Assembly (NCBI GenBank): GCA_023460085.1
Contig: JAEWRI010000022.1
Location: 1 to 64,000, forward strand
Reading direction: 5' to 3'
DNA: 64,000 bases
Origin: Bacillota bacterium
GTDB taxonomy: Bacteria > Bacillota > Clostridia > Christensenellales > SZUA-584
Below, piece by piece: positions 43,186 through 51,354 of the stretch. Within the stretch, counting starts at the first letter, position 1; the number at the start of each line of letters is the position of its first letter. The position numbers and the translations under genes are program-made. The notes under the pieces are model-generated. The model ran no database searches. It saw only the letters and a program-made list of their open reading frames with translations, and had not been told where the DNA came from.

Positions 43186-44447
43186 CGGCACGCCGCGCCG
43201 CATACGATGCGCTGACAGGGATAACCAGAGACGGCGCTTATACGTCACTCGCGCTGAAAGAGCATATCCCTGCTTCTCTGCAGGACGAAGATAAACGCTT
43301 CGCCACGCGTCTTGTTCGCACAACATTGGAGAACCTGCTGCGCATCGACTGGGCGCTCTCTGGCTTTCTGCGCGGACGTGTGCACGGCAGCGTGCGAAAC
43401 ATACTGCGCCTTGGCGCATGCCAGCTGCTGTTCATGGACACGGCGGATTACGCCGCCGTGGGGGAGAGCGTCGCACTGGCGCGGCAGATAAAACCGCAGA
43501 TGGCGGGCTTCGTGAACGCAGTGCTGCGCGCGCTGGCGGGCGGGAAGGACTCTATCGTCTATCCGCAGGGGCAAACCCCACAGGCACTCAGTGTGGAGAC
43601 AAGCTATCCCCAGTGGATTTGCGAGAAGTACATCCGTGACTTCGGCTGGGATTTTGCGCAGGCGCTGCTGCGTTACCGGGATGCAAGCGGCACGACAATG
43701 CGCGTCAATACGATAAAAATCAATGCAGACGTGCTTGAACAGGCGCTGGACCGTCTGGACCTCACGTATGAGAAAGCAAGCCTGCCGGAAGCATATATCG
43801 TAAAGGGGCTCTCGGATATTGAAAACCTGCCCCTGTACCGCGATGGCTGGATTGCCCTGCAATCGGAAAGTGCAATGCACGCGGTGCGCGCGGCATCGCC
43901 TCAGCCCGGCGAGCATCTGCTGGACGCCTGCGCCGCGCCCGGCGGCAAGAGCGCCTATGCGGCGGCACTGGCTGAAAACCAATTGGAAATCGTGGCGTGG
44001 GACGTACATCCGCACCGCGTCGAAATGACGCGGAAGAACTATGAGCGGCTGGGCGTGCGAAATGCCGCTGCGGCGCTGCACGACGCAACCGTGCCAATGC
44101 CGGAATACGATACGTCGTTCGATTGTGTGATCGTCGACGCGCCCTGCTCCGCGATGGGGCTGATGGCATCCACCCCGGATATCCGCTACTCCCGTAAGCC
44201 GGAAGACATTTCGGCGCTGGCAGAAAAACAGCGAAGCATACTCGGCGCGTGCGCGCGGTACGTAAAGCCGGGCGGAAGGCTGGCGTACTTCACCTGTTCC
44301 ATCAACCGCGAGGAGAACGAGGCGGTAACCGAACAGTTTCTTCGTGAAAACGCCGCGTACGAATACCAAACACCGCCGGTGACGCGCTATCCGCACATCG
44401 ATGGTTCGGACGGCTTTTATATCGCCGTGATGAAGAGGATGAAATGA
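43182..44447 (+). CDS. rsmB: 16S rRNA m5C967 methyltransferase RsmB
   Basis: Methylates cytosine 967 of 16S rRNA with SAM. The 421-residue protein has an N-terminal NusB-like RNA-binding domain (residues about 1-150) and a SAM-dependent methyltransferase: LDACAAPGGKSAYAA, VDAPCSAMGLM with the catalytic cysteine, and the second cysteine in FTCSINREENE. The ATG 43182 overlaps the fmt stop; the longer open frame upstream from 43146 lies within fmt and is not conserved. Overlaps rlmN by four bases. Confidence 0.95.
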   Translation: MTARRAAYDALTGITRDGAYTSLALKEHIPASLQDEDKRFATRLVRTTLENLLRIDWALSGFLRGRVHGSVRNILRLGACQLLFMDTADYAAVGESVALARQIKPQMAGFVNAVLRALAGGKDSIVYPQGQTPQALSVETSYPQWICEKYIRDFGWDFAQALLRYRDASGTTMRVNTIKINADVLEQALDRLDLTYEKASLPEAYIVKGLSDIENLPLYRDGWIALQSESAMHAVRAASPQPGEHLLDACAAPGGKSAYAAALAENQLEIVAWDVHPHRVEMTRKNYERLGVRNAAAALHDATVPMPEYDTSFDCVIVDAPCSAMGLMASTPDIRYSRKPEDISALAEKQRSILGACARYVKPGGRLAYFTCSINREENEAVTEQFLRENAAYEYQTPPVTRYPHIDGSDGFYIAVMKRMK

Positions 44448-45448
44448 CAGAACTGCTTTCGCTGGGCAGCGACGCGCTGCAAGATATCATATCGGACCTC
44501 GGCGGCAAGCCCTTCATGGGTGCTCAGTTGTCGCAATGGCTCAGCAAAGGCGTACCCTTCGAGGAGATGACGAATCTTCCGAAACCGCTGCGTGCCTCCC
44601 TGCGGCAACGCTTCAGCGAGGGCTTTGCGGACATCGTCGAAAAGCACGAAGCTGCCGACGGAACAGTCAAGCTGCTTCTGTCCATGTCGGGCGGGGGCAT
44701 GGTGGAATGCGTGATTATGCGCTATAAATTCGGCAATACGCTCTGCGTATCCACGCAGGTAGGCTGCCGGATGGGCTGTGTTTTCTGCGCGTCGGGCAGG
44801 GAAGGCCTTGTGCGCAGCCTGACAGCAGGGGAGATGCGCTCCGAGTTCCTTGCCGCGCAGCGGTTCGGCGAGATTTCCAACGTGGTTTTAATGGGCTCCG
44901 GAGAGCCTCTTGACAATTACGACAACGTAATCGGCTTCATCCGTGCGCTGGGCGAGCTCCACGGCGTCGGCATGCGCCATATATCCCTGTCCACGTGCGG
45001 CCTTGTACCGGGCATAGAGCGCCTCACAGCGGAGGGCCTTCCTGTCACGCTGTGCATATCATTGCATTCGGCCATTGATGAGAAGCGCAGGGGAATTATC
45101 CCTGCCGCCGCGGCGTTCTCTGTAAAGCGCGTACTTTCCGCGGCGCATGCGTACTTCCAAAAAACCGGAAGACGCATTATAATGGAATACACACTGATAC
45201 GCGGCTTTAATGACGGCCCTGAGGATATTGATGCGCTCGTACACGCGCTTCACGGTATGACCTGCCATATCAACGTCATCCCGCTGAATGAGGCGGCAGG
45301 AGGGCTTCAGCCGCCTTTAGCGGGACAGGCTAAAGCCTTTGCCGCTGCGCTGGAAAAACGGGGGCTCAGTGCCACGGTGCGCCGCACTTTGGGCGGCGAT
45401 ATTGAAGGCGCCTGCGGGCAGCTGAAACTGAAACGGGAGAAAAGATGA
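44444..45448 (+). CDS. rlmN: 23S rRNA m2A2503 / tRNA m2A37 radical SAM methyltransferase RlmN
   Basis: Methylates adenosine C2 in 23S rRNA and tRNA by radical SAM chemistry. The 334-residue protein has the cluster motif CRMGCVFC, preceded by LCVSTQVG, then LMGSGEPLDN and STCGLVPGI, and the catalytic cysteine near the C terminus (GDIEGACGQLK). Its last codons overlap the phosphatase start (ATGA). Confidence 0.95.
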   Translation: MTELLSLGSDALQDIISDLGGKPFMGAQLSQWLSKGVPFEEMTNLPKPLRASLRQRFSEGFADIVEKHEAADGTVKLLLSMSGGGMVECVIMRYKFGNTLCVSTQVGCRMGCVFCASGREGLVRSLTAGEMRSEFLAAQRFGEISNVVLMGSGEPLDNYDNVIGFIRALGELHGVGMRHISLSTCGLVPGIERLTAEGLPVTLCISLHSAIDEKRRGIIPAAAAFSVKRVLSAAHAYFQKTGRRIIMEYTLIRGFNDGPEDIDALVHALHGMTCHINVIPLNEAAGGLQPPLAGQAKAFAAALEKRGLSATVRRTLGGDIEGACGQLKLKREKR

Positions 45449-46173
45449 TCTATTTTGCCAAAACCCATCAGGGCAAAGTACGCCGAAATAACGAAGACTC
45501 GATTTATGCGCCGATGATTTACGGCAGCGGTTATTTCGCTGTCGTTGCGGACGGCATGGGAGGACACAACGCAGGCGAGGTTGCAAGCGGCATTGTTGTC
45601 GATACGCTGCGGGAGAGGCTGAACGCGGTAAAGCCAAACGATGTGACGGAAATACTGCTGCGCAGCGCGTTCACCGAAGCCAATTCGCGCGTGCTCGCCG
45701 ACGCGCGGGCTAACCCCGACAGGAGCGGCATGGGCTCTACCGCAACGGCGGCGGTAATATACGGCGATGCGGCGATGATAGGGCACGTAGGCGATTCACG
45801 CGCCTATCTATTCCGCGAAGGCTTGCTGAAACAGCTGACCCGCGATCATTCTTACGTACAAATGCTGCTGGACCTTGGCTACATCAACGAGCAGCAGGCC
45901 GCGGAGCATCCGCAAAAAAATATTATTACGCGCGCTGTGGGCACAGAGGAGGATATGACAGCGGATATCTATCATGTTACGCTGAAGGATGGGGATTGTC
46001 TGCTGCTGTGTACGGACGGGCTGAATGTAATGATATCCGACACGCAAATCGCTGAAATACTTGGCGGCGGATTTGAATCGGCTGCCGATCAACTGGTGGA
46101 GGCGGCATTGGAAGCCGGCGGCGCGGATAATGTCAGTGTGGTGCTGATTGTAAAGGACGGTGACCGCGCATGA
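45445..46173 (+). CDS. prpC: PP2C-type protein phosphatase
   Basis: Dephosphorylates Ser/Thr residues phosphorylated by the adjacent PASTA kinase. The 242-residue protein has the metal-binding motifs RRNNEDSI, VADGMGGHNAG, GMGSTATAAV, GHVGDSRAYL and GADNVSVVLI expected of bacterial PP2C. It overlaps both neighbours by four bases. The pair is a standard cell-wall and spore-germination signalling module of Bacillota. Confidence 0.95.
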   Translation: MIYFAKTHQGKVRRNNEDSIYAPMIYGSGYFAVVADGMGGHNAGEVASGIVVDTLRERLNAVKPNDVTEILLRSAFTEANSRVLADARANPDRSGMGSTATAAVIYGDAAMIGHVGDSRAYLFREGLLKQLTRDHSYVQMLLDLGYINEQQAAEHPQKNIITRAVGTEEDMTADIYHVTLKDGDCLLLCTDGLNVMISDTQIAEILGGGFESAADQLVEAALEAGGADNVSVVLIVKDGDRA

Positions 46174-48008
46174 TAGGAAGGCTGCTGGGCGGGCGTTACT
46201 CTGTGCTTGAAAATGTGGACTCGGGCGGCATGGCGTATATATTCAAGGCATTTTGCAAAAAGACTCATTCCACCGTTGCGGTCAAGGTGCTGAAGGAGGA
46301 ATTTTCGCAGGACGAAGAATATGTAAAGCGCTTCAAGAAAGAGGCCGAGGCGGCATTCTCCATTGAGCATCCCGGCATTGTGCACGTCACCGATGTTGGC
46401 TGTGACAACGGCACCTACTACATGGTGATGGAATATGTGGAAGGACGAACGCTCAAATCGATCATCGACGAGAGCGGAAGTCTTGGGGAAACTGAAGCCA
46501 TTGAATACGCGATGCAGATATGCGACGCGCTGGAAGCGGCGCACTGCGAGGGGATCATTCACAGGGATATCAAACCTCAGAACATCTTGGTCCGCGACGA
46601 TGGATGCATTAAACTTACGGATTTCGGCATTGCGACGAGCGTTACGACGGCCCCGCATAAGGACGCGCAGGTGATGGGTTCGGTATTCTATATCTCACCG
46701 GAACAGGCGCGAGGGGATAAGGTCGATTTGCGCACGGATATCTATTCTCTGGGAATCGTGCTTTACGAAATGCTGACCGGCTGCTTACCGCACACGGGCG
46801 ATAAGACTGTAGCGGTGGCGCTGAAACACATTAATGAAAAACTGACTCCGCCTGCCCAGATAAAGCCATCCATCTCCTCCGCTGTAAACAATATTGTGGT
46901 CAAGGCGATGAGTAAATCGCCCAAAGACAGATATCGCTCCGCGAATGCGTTAAAATCGGATTTGGAGCGTGCGTTGGAAGAACCGGGCGGAAATTTTGTA
47001 GATGTTCCCCGACAGGCGCTCTCCGACGAGGCAAAGGCACACCTGCGCGGGAAGCATAAGGTATGGAAAGTTTGTGTGCTCGCTGCGCTTGTACTTATCG
47101 CAGGCGGCGCGGTGTATCTGGGTTTTTTTCTCTTCGGACAGTCTTCACCGGGGAACACTCATATAGGAAATGTAACGGGGTTAAGGGCTGATATCGCACT
47201 TACGCAGCTGGAAAAGTCTGGGCTTCATGTAGATATTACGTACGAATCCAGCGAAACGGTCGATGAAGGAGTCGTGATTTCTCAGTCTGTTGCAGGAGGA
47301 ACTAAGGCCGTAAAGGGTACGGCGGTTTTGCTGGTCGTATCCAGCGGCCCGGCGGGCCTTGTGATGCCGGATCTCGTCGGTATGGATGTAGAAGAAGCGC
47401 AGGCAAAGATAGAAGCCATGGGCTTAAGTCCCGCTGATATTACATACGAGGTTCGCGAAGACGTTTTAACCGGCAAAGTAGTGTCTCAAATGCCTGAAGC
47501 AGACGATGACGTCACTCCGGACGAGCTTATTACGCTGACAGTTTCCGGCGAATCGGCAGAAGAAAGCTCTCTAATTCCCACAATGAAAAATATGCCTGTC
47601 GATCAGGCCGTCAATCTTCTGACAGGCTCTGGATTCACCAATTGTCTGGTATATGAACAGGACAGCGATTCGCAGGAAGGCATCGTATCCAGCCAAAGCC
47701 CGGTGGAAGGCGCTCAGGCATTTCATTCGGATGAAGTGATACTTTATATCAGCCGCTTTTCAACCAAGGCATATTCGGGCACGTTCAACCAGACGATTAC
47801 TCTCCCGGATACGGCGTCCAAAATTCGCATTGTACTGACCGATTACCTGAATGGCTCCGAGATTCGATTTGTAGTAGGAGAGGCGAGCGATCAGATGCTT
47901 ACTTACCGTGTCAGCCTGACATTGTCCGCTTTCAGTGCAGGTAAAAAAACAATCACCGTTTACATCAATAATGTTGAGACCTACTCCTATGAGGTGAGCT
48001 TCAGCTGA
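46170..48008 (+). CDS. prkC: Ser/Thr protein kinase with three PASTA domains
   Basis: A transmembrane kinase sensing muropeptides or cell-wall precursors. The 612-residue protein has the kinase core (GGRYSVLENVDSGGMAYIF, VAVKVLKEEF, HRDIKPQNILV, LTDFGIATS, SPEQARGDKVDLRTDIYSLG), a membrane helix at about 297-320, three PASTA repeats (about 330-535) and a C-terminal beta domain of about 75 residues. The end of the outside part is longer than in simple PrkC by that last domain. It is paired with PrpC and followed by RsgA, as in B. subtilis. Confidence 0.94.
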   Translation: MIGRLLGGRYSVLENVDSGGMAYIFKAFCKKTHSTVAVKVLKEEFSQDEEYVKRFKKEAEAAFSIEHPGIVHVTDVGCDNGTYYMVMEYVEGRTLKSIIDESGSLGETEAIEYAMQICDALEAAHCEGIIHRDIKPQNILVRDDGCIKLTDFGIATSVTTAPHKDAQVMGSVFYISPEQARGDKVDLRTDIYSLGIVLYEMLTGCLPHTGDKTVAVALKHINEKLTPPAQIKPSISSAVNNIVVKAMSKSPKDRYRSANALKSDLERALEEPGGNFVDVPRQALSDEAKAHLRGKHKVWKVCVLAALVLIAGGAVYLGFFLFGQSSPGNTHIGNVTGLRADIALTQLEKSGLHVDITYESSETVDEGVVISQSVAGGTKAVKGTAVLLVVSSGPAGLVMPDLVGMDVEEAQAKIEAMGLSPADITYEVREDVLTGKVVSQMPEADDDVTPDELITLTVSGESAEESSLIPTMKNMPVDQAVNLLTGSGFTNCLVYEQDSDSQEGIVSSQSPVEGAQAFHSDEVILYISRFSTKAYSGTFNQTITLPDTASKIRIVLTDYLNGSEIRFVVGEASDQMLTYRVSLTLSAFSAGKKTITVYINNVETYSYEVSFS

Positions 48009-48015
48009 TGCGCAT

Positions 48016-48888
48016 ATGAACGGAAAAATTTTAAAAGGCGTCGGCGGTTTTTATACCGTGCAGGGCGCAGATGGAAAACCATACGAGTGCAAGGCCTGCG
48101 GCCGATTCCGCATTGAGCATGAAACGCCGCTGCCGGGAGATGAGGTCGTATTTATGCCCGATACGGCCTATATTGAAAGCATCCTGCCAAGACGCAGTGA
48201 GCTGAAGCGCCCCCGCGTTGCCAACGTGGATACGGTCGTCATTGTGGTGTCGGCAAACAGTCCCAAAATCGATCCGATGCTCTGCGACAAGCTGCTGCTT
48301 TCCGCCAGGCGCAAGGGAATTCACCCGTTGCTCGTGATCAACAAATGCGACAGCTCGGAGAAGGCTCCCATCGAGGCCATATGCAACGATTACCGCCACG
48401 CGGCGGAAATCATCCGCGTATCCGCTTATACCGGCAGCGGCCTTGATACCCTCAAAGAGGCCCTTTCGGGTCGTTGTTCCTGTTTTGCGGGGCAGTCCGC
48501 AGTGGGTAAATCCTCTGTGCTGAACGCCATGTTTCCGGAAATCATGCTGAAGACCGATGGGCTTTCGAAAAAAACAGAACGCGGAAAGCATACAACCCGT
48601 CATGCCGAGCTGCTGATGCCTGAAGGCTTTTTTGGCACTGTCATCGATACGCCCGGTTTCTCCTTCTTTGAAAGCGACGATATTGCGCCCGAGTCGCTCT
48701 GGGAATATTACGAGGATATGCGCGCTTACGGCGGCTCCTGCCGGTATCCTTCCTGCCTGCACGCAGGGGAGCCGGGCTGCGGCATCAAGGACGCGGTTGC
48801 CCACGGGGATATCAGCCAAACCCGGTACGAAAGGTACCTGGAAATATTAAAAGAATTGAAAGAAATGAGGGAGAAACGGTATGATTAA
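48016..48888 (+). CDS. rsgA: Ribosome small subunit GTPase RsgA (CpgA)
   Basis: A circularly permuted GTPase of late 30S assembly. The 290-residue protein has an OB fold at the N terminus, then the permuted G4 motif VINKCD, the P-loop GQSAVGKSSV, G2/G3 signatures (KHTTRHAEL, DTPGFSFF) and the C-terminal zinc motif CRYPSCLHAGEPGC. In B. subtilis this protein is a substrate of the adjacent kinase PrkC. Overlaps the rpe start by eight bases. Confidence 0.95.
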   Translation: MNGKILKGVGGFYTVQGADGKPYECKACGRFRIEHETPLPGDEVVFMPDTAYIESILPRRSELKRPRVANVDTVVIVVSANSPKIDPMLCDKLLLSARRKGIHPLLVINKCDSSEKAPIEAICNDYRHAAEIIRVSAYTGSGLDTLKEALSGRCSCFAGQSAVGKSSVLNAMFPEIMLKTDGLSKKTERGKHTTRHAELLMPEGFFGTVIDTPGFSFFESDDIAPESLWEYYEDMRAYGGSCRYPSCLHAGEPGCGIKDAVAHGDISQTRYERYLEILKELKEMREKRYD

Positions 48889-49531
48889 GATAGCGCCGTC
48901 GATACTTTCAGCGGATTTCACAAAAATACTGGATGCCGTGGAGTTATTGGAGCGGGCAGGAGCCGATTACATTCATTGTGACATTATGGATGGCATGTTC
49001 GTTCCCAACATCACCTTTGGCCAGTACATGGTCCGGGATCTTCGTAAGCACACCCATCTGCCATTGGATGCTCACCTGATGGTAGAAAAACCGGATCGCT
49101 TTATTTCGGACTTTGCGGAAGCGGGCGCCGATATTATCACGGTTCATGCGGAAACCAGCGTGCATCTGGACAGGACGCTGCAGACAATCCGCGCTGCGGG
49201 TAAAAAAGCGGGGGTGGCACTTAATCCCCACACCCCGCTTACCGTGCTGGACTATATACTGGAACGCGTCGACATGGTGCTGCTGATGTCAGTAAACCCG
49301 GGCTTCGGCGGCCAAAGCTTTATTCCGGCGTCGCTTGAAAAGGCTTCGCGCCTCAGAGAATTGATACGCAGCCGCGGTTTGGAGATAGACATCCAAATGG
49401 ACGGCGGACTAGGCCCGCATAACGCGAAGGAGGTTACCGACGCGGGCGTTAATGTGCTCGTTGCGGGAAACGCGATATTCAACGCTCCGGATCCCATCGC
49501 CGCAGTACGCCAGATGAGGCTGGAAAAATGA
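48881..49531 (+). CDS. rpe: Ribulose-phosphate 3-epimerase
   Basis: Interconverts ribulose 5-phosphate and xylulose 5-phosphate. The 216-residue TIM barrel has IAPSILSADFTKI, HCDIMDGMFVPNITFG with the metal histidine and catalytic aspartate, LPLDAHLMVEKP, MSVNPGFGGQSFI and the QMDGGLGPHNA catalytic aspartate with a leucine in place of the usual isoleucine. It overlaps rsgA and thiN. Confidence 0.95.
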   Translation: MIKIAPSILSADFTKILDAVELLERAGADYIHCDIMDGMFVPNITFGQYMVRDLRKHTHLPLDAHLMVEKPDRFISDFAEAGADIITVHAETSVHLDRTLQTIRAAGKKAGVALNPHTPLTVLDYILERVDMVLLMSVNPGFGGQSFIPASLEKASRLRELIRSRGLEIDIQMDGGLGPHNAKEVTDAGVNVLVAGNAIFNAPDPIAAVRQMRLEK

Positions 49532-50166
49532 ACTGGCTAATCGTCGCGGGCGGCGAAGCGCCATCCCACGTGCTACTGCATAAATGTGCCGGAATGGCTG
49601 AGCGCATCGTAGCTGTGGACGGTGCCGCCGATCTTCTTCACCGTGAATGCATTCAGCCTGATGCGCTGATTGGTGATTTTGATACCGCTTCGGCATTCGC
49701 TATAGAAGCACTTGCCGCCATGGGCGCACAAATGGTACGACTGCCGACAGCCAAGAACATGACAGACACCGAGGCCGCCATGGATTTCGCGCTGGATGCG
49801 GGTGCCAGCAACATCACGCTGCTGGGGGCGCTGGGCGGACGCATGGATCACGCGATGTCCAACGTCGGCATGCTGCTGCGCGCACACCGGCACGGCTCAG
49901 CATGCCGGATTTTAGACGATATCAACGAGCTTTTTGTGGCCGAGGAGTCATGCATTCTGGAGGGCGATCCAGGCCAGACTGTTTCGATTGTGCCGCTGAC
50001 CGGCAACCTGGTCGTCACGGCCGAAGGGCTGGAATACCCGCTCGAAGAGCTCTCTTTGCCGTTTGGATCCTCGCGCGGCGTCAGCAACCGCATGCTCTCG
50101 CCTACTGCCCGGCTTCACATATCAGGCGGCATCGCTCTTATCATCCGAATCTTGAATAACGCGTAA
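49528..50166 (+). CDS. thiN: Thiamine pyrophosphokinase
   Basis: Converts thiamine to thiamine diphosphate. The 212-residue protein has IVAVDGAADLLH, ALIGDFDTAS, the NMTDTEAAMDFAL metal-binding segment, LLGALGGRMDHAMSN and the C-terminal GSSRGVSNRML thiamine-binding end. The order rsgA-rpe-thiN-spoVM is the B. subtilis order. Confidence 0.93.
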   Translation: MNWLIVAGGEAPSHVLLHKCAGMAERIVAVDGAADLLHRECIQPDALIGDFDTASAFAIEALAAMGAQMVRLPTAKNMTDTEAAMDFALDAGASNITLLGALGGRMDHAMSNVGMLLRAHRHGSACRILDDINELFVAEESCILEGDPGQTVSIVPLTGNLVVTAEGLEYPLEELSLPFGSSRGVSNRMLSPTARLHISGGIALIIRILNNA

Positions 50167-50232
50167 CATTTTCGTGCGCAACTCCGTATGATAACACAGG
50201 CGCATATGCACAGCCTGCCGGAGGGAGATCAT

Positions 50233-50391
50233 ATGTTTGGAAGTTGCTGGACGAAACGGATCATAGGCATTTGCCTGATAGTCGTGGGCATTATTATGAT
50301 GCTCTGCTTCATGCCGTACTGGTTGTGGCTTTCACTGTTGGGGCTCATACTGATAGGCGCGGGTTGTTGCGTCATTGCGAGAAGGTTCTGA
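50233..50391 (+). CDS. Small two-helix membrane protein
   Basis: Not recognised. A 52-residue protein that is almost entirely hydrophobic: two membrane helices (about 9-24 and 27-47) joined by MPYW, with a positively charged start (SCWTKR) and end (ARRF). ATG 50233 follows GGAGGGAG with ideal spacing, while the in-frame ATG codons upstream at 50188 and 50206 have no site. Sitting between thiN and spoVM, it may be a sporulation-linked membrane protein. Confidence 0.7.
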   Translation: MFGSCWTKRIIGICLIVVGIIMMLCFMPYWLWLSLLGLILIGAGCCVIARRF

Positions 50392-50415
50392 AACGAGAAC
50401 GCGGAGGTGTTTCGA

Positions 50416-50481
50416 ATGAAGATCTATTGTTTCAAAGCGCCGCGGCTGCTTCGCGGCATACTGAAGAAGATATTCAAGTAG
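50416..50481 (+). CDS. spoVM: Stage V sporulation protein SpoVM
   Basis: A 21-residue amphipathic peptide that marks the convex membrane of the forespore and anchors SpoIVA for coat assembly. The first eleven residues MKIYCFKAPRL align with those of B. subtilis SpoVM, and Pro9, needed for curvature recognition, is kept; a Leu-Arg-Gly-Ile core and a lysine-rich end follow. GGAGG at 50403-50407 lies eight bases before the ATG. The position between thiN and rpmB is exactly that of B. subtilis. It is five residues shorter than the 26-residue Bacillus protein. Confidence 0.85.
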   Translation: MKIYCFKAPRLLRGILKKIFK

Positions 50482-50577
50482 GATACATAGGGCCTGGCCC
50501 GCGGATAGCATGAACGCTGTCACACCGGACAAGCGGCACATTGCGCATACCGCCCCGGCATTCTTGCTGAGGCAGCA

Positions 50578-50602
50578 CAAAAAAGCGGCCCTTCGGGCCG
50601 CT
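50578..50602 (-). terminator. Terminator of rpmB
   Basis: An eight-pair stem (agcggccc / gggccgct) lies at 50584-50602; on the minus strand it is followed by six T (50584-50579). It is 15 bases past the rpmB stop. Confidence 0.85.
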
Positions 50603-50616
50603 CCTGCGCAATGAGC

Positions 50617-50805
50617 TTATCCGCGGACAACTTTGCCCGAACGGATGCACCGCGTGCATACGTACATATTCTGCGGCGCGCCATCCACGATCGCGCGAAC
50701 CTTCTGCACGTTGGGCGACCAGGTCCTCTTTGCCTTACGATTGGAATGGCTCACGGTGTTTCCCGAAGCGATCCCTTTATTGCAAATCTCACAGTACTTC
50801 GCCAT
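50617..50805 (-). CDS. rpmB: 50S ribosomal protein L28
   Basis: A 62-residue ribosomal protein. MAKYCEICNKG at the N terminus and CTRCIRSGKVVRG at the C terminus keep the four zinc-binding cysteines (CxxC twice), so this is the zinc-binding C+ form. ATG at 50805 on the minus strand follows AGAGG. It is transcribed against its neighbours, as in B. subtilis, with its own promoter and terminator. Confidence 0.95.
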   Translation of the reverse strand: MAKYCEICNKGIASGNTVSHSNRKAKRTWSPNVQKVRAIVDGAPQNMYVCTRCIRSGKVVRG

Positions 50806-50841
50806 ATCAACCAACCTCTCTGCCGAAATCAAGCAGTGACT

Positions 50842-50870
50842 ATTTTATCACCGCAGTTCAAAATTGGCAA
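50842..50870 (-). promoter_or_regulatory. Promoter of rpmB
   Basis: On the minus strand TTGCCA (50870-50865) and TAAAAT (50847-50842) are 17 bases apart, with TG extending the -10. Confidence 0.65.
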
Positions 50871-50911
50871 GGTCAAATCTTTAAATTTTCGTTGCAATTT
50901 TACCAAATCGC

Positions 50912-50940
50912 TTGACGATGTTTTAAAAAAGCGATAGATT
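50912..50940 (+). promoter_or_regulatory. Promoter of asp23-fakA-recG
   Basis: TTGACG at 50912-50917 and TAGATT at 50935-50940 are 17 bases apart. It faces away from the rpmB promoter. Confidence 0.6.
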
Positions 50941-50991
50941 TATGTCGCCGGAGTAAAATGCAACTGTGAAACGGTACAGGGAGGCTGATAT

Positions 50992-51342
50992 ATGGCTGTC
51001 GTACAGCAGACTTCTTTCGGGAAAATCGAATTCTCCGACGAATTTTTGTCCAACCTTGCCGGCGTAGCTACCATGGAGTGCTACGGGATTGTGGGCATGG
51101 CTTCTCAGAAGGCGATGGATGGCATCGTCGAACTGCTGAAAGGTGAAAATTTAAACAAGGGCGTCGAAATCCTCACAATGGAGGGCGCCGTCCGTATCCA
51201 TGTTTATGTGATCGTGGAATATGGTGTATCCATATCTACGGTTGCTTCGAATGTCATCGACACCGTCAAGTACCGCGTTGAAAAGATCACAGGCCTCACT
51301 GTGGACAGGGTAGACGTGACTGTCAACGGCATCCGGGTTTAA
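50992..51342 (+). CDS. Asp23/Gls24 family protein (YloU)
   Basis: A 116-residue member of the Asp23/Gls24 family, small proteins linked to alkaline or envelope stress. The block FSDEFLSNLAGVATMECYGIVGM and the C-terminal VKYRVEKITGLTVDRVDVTVNGI are typical. It is the YloU-type member that always precedes the DAK2-domain gene in Bacillota. In some species it accompanies fatty acid kinase FakA; a direct role is not established here. Confidence 0.9.
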   Translation: MAVVQQTSFGKIEFSDEFLSNLAGVATMECYGIVGMASQKAMDGIVELLKGENLNKGVEILTMEGAVRIHVYVIVEYGVSISTVASNVIDTVKYRVEKITGLTVDRVDVTVNGIRV

Positions 51343-51354
51343 GGAGGGGCATGA

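Noticed and set aside
43245..44396. 383-codon minus-strand frame across rsmB
   Set aside because: Antisense shadow of the methyltransferase, with arginine- and cysteine-rich composition and no homology signal.
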